DNA from: CAWFFV01 sp963814985
GTDB taxonomy: Bacteria; Chloroflexota; Ktedonobacteria; Ktedonobacterales; Ktedonobacteraceae
DNA length: 29,155 nt
Assembly (NCBI GenBank): GCA_963814985.1
Contig: CAWFFV010000077.1
Span: 1-29,155 of the forward strand
Direction of reading: 5' to 3'
Positions within the stretch are counted from its first letter, which is position 1; the number at the start of each line of letters is the position of its first letter. A model generated the notes under the pieces. That model was not told where the DNA came from, ran no database searches, and saw only the letters and a list, made by a program, of their open reading frames with translations. The translations under genes were made by a program, and so were the position numbers. Positions 26,096 to 29,155 of this stretch are shown piece by piece.

Positions 26096-26449
26096 TTACC
26101 GTCCATTTTTAGCGATATGGTGGTGGGTATGGAGGATTTGTGGTGGGTATGGAGGATTTTGTGGTGGATATGGAGGATTTTGTGGCGGGTATTGTGGCGG
26201 TCTTGACCCGACCATCTGACGCAACTGATTGAGTTCCTGGTAGATGGGCCATTCACCAAAAGCAAGGACGCATAGTACAATAATATTTGCTATGGGAACA
26301 AACAACAACAAACTCAACGCTCCACTATAGCCTGTTTTCGCGAATATTTTCCACCAAATGATGATGAAAAATATGGTAAATGCCAGACTAATAATAGAGA
26401 TAACAAGCAGAATGCCTGATGCTGCTTGTGCTGCCGATGTCTGAGACAT
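26096..26449 (-). CDS. small membrane protein with proline-rich tail
   Basis: A 117-residue protein with two or three membrane segments: about 12-34 (GILLVISIISLAFTIFFIII), then WWKIFAKTGYSG, then about 44-65 (LSLLLFVPIANIIVLCVLAF). A short charged stretch (EWPIYQELNQLRQMVG) leads to a tail of repeated PPYPPQN. This layout is common among small unassigned membrane proteins of Chloroflexota and Actinobacteria (DUF5684-like in feel); I know no function. The site AGAGGAG precedes ATG 26449. A lost T in the tandem repeat at 26121-26182 shifts the last 13 residues (ILHTHHHIAKNGR); without it the protein would end PPYR at about 26109. Confidence 0.65.
   Translation of the reverse strand: MSQTSAAQAASGILLVISIISLAFTIFFIIIWWKIFAKTGYSGALSLLLFVPIANIIVLCVLAFGEWPIYQELNQLRQMVGSRPPQYPPQNPPYPPQNPPYPPQILHTHHHIAKNGR
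26121..26182. repeat. 21-bp tandem repeat in the Pro-rich tail, one unit shortened
   Basis: Three units of tggtgggtatggaggatttt plus g: 26121-26140 (20 bp, one T fewer), 26141-26161 and 26162-26182 (21 bp), with a partial fourth. On the minus strand each full unit encodes NPPYPPQ. The shortened unit causes the frameshift at the end of the gene. Confidence 0.85.
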
Positions 26450-26519
26450 ATATTTCTTTCTCCTCTGTACAAAGTTTATGTTATTGCAACGTTGCCATTT
26501 CTAGAGGTATCTGATAACA

Positions 26520-26549
26520 ATAATACATCAATATGTAGGTAAATATCAA
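26520..26549 (-). promoter_or_regulatory. possible promoter of the small membrane protein gene
   Basis: Minus-strand TTGATA (26544-26549) and TATTAT (26520-26525), 18 bp apart, about 70 bp before ATG 26449. The surroundings are AT-rich, so the match is weak evidence. Confidence 0.3.
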
Positions 26550-26827
26550 TGATATCTACGTTCATTTAGATCAAATAACCAGTGTGGGTGGTTTGTTCAG
26601 CAAATTTTAGAATAAAGGGAACCTCTGTCAAGAAAAACGAGAAAGAAGAGCATCGCCAGTCATATGCCGAGTCGAGCAGGATAGCGAACATGAGTGTGAA
26701 GTTGGTTTGACGTATGCATTAATATAGTTGGGGTATAGTCTGTGGGAAAAACGGATATGCGGTTACGCCAAAGGGTTATCCCTGGTGTAGACAAGCATAG
26801 ACACATCGGAAATATCCTTTAGGAGCC
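26550..26827. other. non-coding stretch
   Basis: No gene, stable hairpin or repeat family is seen between the promoter candidate and the tRNA-Met gene. Confidence 0.4.
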
Positions 26828-26903
26828 TGGTAGCGGCGACAGGAATCGAACCTGTGACACAGGGCTTATGAGTCCCTTGCTCTACCGACTGAGCTACGCC
26901 GCC
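26828..26903 (-). tRNA. tRNA-Met (anticodon CAU)
   Basis: Minus-strand class I tRNA with acceptor GGCGGCG/CGCCGCT (G1-U72), D arm GCTC/GAGC with an AGTCGGTA loop, anticodon arm AGGGA-CTCATAA-GCCCT (A31-G39 mismatch), T arm ACAGG/CCTGT and discriminator A. CCA is encoded (26828-26830). The body resembles elongator tRNA-Met; tRNA-Ile2, whose CAU is modified, cannot be excluded. Confidence 0.9.
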
Positions 26904-27065
26904 TTGTTTGTGCTCTACAAGTTATTTCAAAGTTCCCACTTTTCAGAGAGTCCCCTGTCCTAACTGCTTGCACCCTTTATCTACAAATTATAATATCATA
27001 GCCTGTCAAGAGGGTATTTGTATGTCTCCTTGATGACCGTGTCAAATGGATAATTTATGCCCTTT

Positions 27066-27108
27066 GCCCAGCGGCATATAAAAAAGTATTTTGTTTTTGT
27101 CGCTGGGC
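27066..27108 (-). terminator. hairpin downstream of the HAMP-like gene
   Basis: GCCCAGCG (27066-27073) and CGCTGGGC (27101-27108) form an 8-bp perfect stem enclosing a 27-base A/T-rich loop, starting 14 bp past the stop of the leftward gene. The loop is long and no T run follows the stem on the minus strand, so termination is uncertain. Confidence 0.3.
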
Positions 27109-27121
27109 TAGTACCGCTCTC

Positions 27122-28447
27122 TTACCTGGTTCTGACATTGGGAGTAATATCAGCCGATTTTAGCGGCCTGTATTGCACCCTTTTTGGACTTGAAAAACTG
27201 TTCGGTAGAGTCTCTCTTACTGGTGAAAGCTCCTGAGACTGCGGTTTAATACGATTTCCGTTTGGACTTGAAAAATCGTCCGATAGAGTCTCTGTTGCTG
27301 GTGCAAGCTGCTCCTGAGATTGTGATTTAATATAATTCCCCTGGAGTTCTGCGAGTAATGGATCAATAATTGTTTTAGTAGGTGTAAAACGGAGAGGGAG
27401 CTGAGAGCTTTTTGCCTGACGCAGGTTTGCAATTTGCCTTTCTACTTCTTTCCGCGTACGTGCTGCTTCGTATTCAACCTGATGTGCCCAATGTAATTGG
27501 CGTTGCAGATCGTGTGTTTTGCTCTCAGCTTGATGTAGGCGTTGGAAACGAGCCAATAAATTGTTGAGAGCCCCAGCGACCTCCCAGAGAACATTATCTT
27601 GCGTCAAAGGAACGCGGGCATTGATATCGCCATTTGCTACTCGCACATGCGTCTGCACAATTTGTTGAATACTTGCATCGAGTCGATGTTTTTGCTGAGC
27701 GATAGCATGCGCCTGTTCTGCTATGTCATGTTCAAGTATGGCAATCACCTCTGCGCGGTCAGCACGTTTGATAGCTTGTGTAGCACTTTGCACCCAGATA
27801 TAGGCTACAACCGCTACGATAATGTGCAAAATGATTGGTCGCGCATATACCTCTGGACCTGCGAACGCTATCATCGCTTTCAGATCAGCGGTATGCTGTT
27901 CAAGATTGAAATCAAGGATAATGAAAATGCAATTGATGGCAGTTACTATGAAGACACTACCTGGTGGGAGCAGGGAAACAGCGATAAGCACTGACTGTAT
28001 CATCATATCATACAGGAATATGCTGTTTGCACTAAGGCCTCCCGCAGTAGTAATCAAAGTCATGGCTATACCTATACTAGGCGGAAGGAGCGCTAGAACC
28101 CCAGCTATGGTGGTTCTCCCTCTGTGATTGAACCACAATGCAAGGCAAAGTAGCAAGCCAAGACCTAATGCTGCAGGAATTAAGACAATGTTCTGAAAAG
28201 CTAGCGATGGTAGAGCAAATAATAGTACTATTAGTAACTCAACTAATAGTACTATACTGGCCAATCGTCCCCGTCGGGCGTTTTCCCTTTCTGCGATACT
28301 GGCCGATGGTGGAGGAGTTGGAGGGGCACCCAAACGATACCACCATTCCAGATAACTTGTTTTTGTGGTAGAACTTTCTGTTTGTATGTACTTCGCAGAC
28401 CATTCGCGTCTGTTTTTCTCCTGGCTTGAAATTATGTCCTGATGCAT
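27122..28447 (-). CDS. six-TM membrane protein with HAMP-like linker and no recognised output domain
   Basis: A 441-residue protein. After a 60-residue hydrophilic N-terminus there are about six membrane helices between 63 and 221 (for example LASIVLLVELLIVLLFALPS and PIILHIIVAVVAYIWVQSAT). A helical linker with AEQAHAIAQQKHRLDASIQQ leads to a HAMP-like segment at about 262-308 (VANGDINARVPLTQDNVLWE, then ALNNLLARFQRL), then a coiled coil. The layout is that of a membrane sensor, but no kinase, cyclase or methyl-accepting domain follows. The tail holds two copies of a ~28-residue unit (KSQSQEQLAPATETLSDDFS and KPQSQELSPVRETLPNSFSS). The site GGGAGA lies upstream of ATG 28447. It may signal through a separate partner. 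Confidence 0.65.
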   Translation of the reverse strand: MHQDIISSQEKNRREWSAKYIQTESSTTKTSYLEWWYRLGAPPTPPPSASIAERENARRGRLASIVLLVELLIVLLFALPSLAFQNIVLIPAALGLGLLLCLALWFNHRGRTTIAGVLALLPPSIGIAMTLITTAGGLSANSIFLYDMMIQSVLIAVSLLPPGSVFIVTAINCIFIILDFNLEQHTADLKAMIAFAGPEVYARPIILHIIVAVVAYIWVQSATQAIKRADRAEVIAILEHDIAEQAHAIAQQKHRLDASIQQIVQTHVRVANGDINARVPLTQDNVLWEVAGALNNLLARFQRLHQAESKTHDLQRQLHWAHQVEYEAARTRKEVERQIANLRQAKSSQLPLRFTPTKTIIDPLLAELQGNYIKSQSQEQLAPATETLSDDFSSPNGNRIKPQSQELSPVRETLPNSFSSPKRVQYRPLKSADITPNVRTR

Positions 28448-28633
28448 AAAGGATGCTCTCCCTGTACGTTATAGATAGTTTTACAATCAAAGTGGCATAC
28501 AGAATCTCCCATATGCTAACAATACAAAATAACAGTAAATGTTACCTTTTGCAAATTTTGGCCATTTTGGGGGAGTATTATGTATGGTTTCCTCTCTTTG
28601 GCTGTTTAAAAGTACGATCAGTGTTTTCACTTG

Positions 28634-29143
28634 CTACGCGTTACTAAATGTAAGAATGACTTTCCTAAATGACCCCCTTAATCGATAAGGACTTCCTACA
28701 CCAGGGATAAGTACGTGTCCTGGTTGGGAGACTCCTGGATGAGTTAATGCAACATAGGCTGTCTTGTAAGCGAGACACAAAGGAGTAGTTTCTAAAATTG
28801 CTGGTATCCGCAGGAAGAGGAACAAGCGCATTGTTTGGGGTCAGGACACAGTCTTTCCAGGAGTTTTCTTGTGGTAGTTGGTAGGCTTGCTGAAATATGA
28901 CCGGTTTTCTACCGGCAAGGTAGGATTGTTGGAAACCGCTATTTCTCCGACCCTCTCTTCATTGAGAAGAATAAATGAAAGAGGCACAGGAAGCATACTT
29001 TGACGCATAACATAATCAAAAAGATTACTGGCTGTCGCCGTCATCTTAATTAGTGCTTGATCCTCTCCTGATAGTGGCACTGGTAGTTCTACCAGGTGAA
29101 GCTGCTCGAAGGTACCATATTCTTGGGTTTGAATAGCCTTCAT
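28634..29143 (-). pseudogene. remnant of a zinc-type alcohol dehydrogenase/quinone oxidoreductase (MDR superfamily)
   Basis: The frame from ATG 29143 reads MKAIQTQEYGTFEQLHLVEL, then VPLSGEDQALIKMTATASNL and PVPLSFILLNEERVGEIAVS, the N-terminal catalytic-domain pattern of MDR proteins. It stops at 28841 after about 100 residues. A second frame (28634-28831) continues with IPAILETTPLCLAYKTAYVA, LTHPGVSQPGHVLIPGVG, the entry into the Rossmann domain. Intact members have about 320-340 residues; here a frameshift, probably a deletion, and loss of the C-terminal two thirds leave a non-functional remnant. Confidence 0.7.
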
Positions 29144-29155
29144 ACTATATAAGTT

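Noticed and set aside
26777..28711. 15-bp inverted match (ttatccctggtgtag at 26777 and its complement ending at 28711), which could be ends of a mobile element
   Set aside because: A 15-mer match is near chance level for 29 kb on both strands. The second copy lies within the LIPGVG codons of the oxidoreductase remnant, flanks do not match, and there is no transposase between them.

Overview
The window looks like chromosomal DNA of a spore-forming, filamentous Chloroflexota of the Ktedonobacteria type. This is inferred from medium GC, a selA gene, large multi-gene signalling/conflict cassettes with kinases, GAP1 proteins and TIR-like proteins, and many gene remnants. I cannot confirm the genus without a search.

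Left part (1-5350). Two minus-strand tRNA genes open the window: a Gly-like body with an odd 6-nt anticodon loop, and a Tyr tRNA. A strong sigma70-type promoter carrying a 16-bp palindrome then drives a small probable antitoxin, a PemK/MazF-like toxin, selA (L-seryl-tRNA(Sec) selenium transferase) and an overlapping 54-aa one-helix membrane peptide. Next come remnants: an isoprenylcysteine-methyltransferase-like gene, and on the minus strand a membrane Ser/Thr kinase broken by two 1-nt shifts and an in-frame UGA.

Central part (5925-24616), all on the plus strand. A near-consensus promoter precedes a vWA protein, a PP2C-like phosphatase and a 1000-aa HGD-type kinase with helical repeats, i.e. 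a TerY-P-like triad. After these come a Zn-ribbon GTPase (frameshifted) and three tandem GAP1-type (GTPase-associated protein 1) genes, the first heavily frameshifted, the other two open and overlapping by 4 bp. A membrane/coiled-coil protein and a frameshifted MotB-like small membrane protein follow. The arrangement fits the NTP-dependent, phospho-regulated conflict systems described computationally by the Aravind group. The triplication of GAP1 and the linked MotA/MotB-like (ZorAB-like) pair are less usual. The vWA-PP2C-kinase arm is intact while the GTPase and one GAP1 are broken, so the locus may be decaying, or the assembly carries indel errors.

Three long perfect palindromes of one family (78, 67 and 73 bp) sit at the left edge of the cassette, directly after the last GAP1 gene, and at its right end. 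Their arms differ between copies but remain perfectly self-complementary.

Right part (24714-29155). Minus-strand genes encode a TIR-like/TM/lectin-like protein, a small Pro-rich membrane protein, a tRNA-Met, a six-TM HAMP-like protein and the decayed start of a zinc-type/quinone oxidoreductase.
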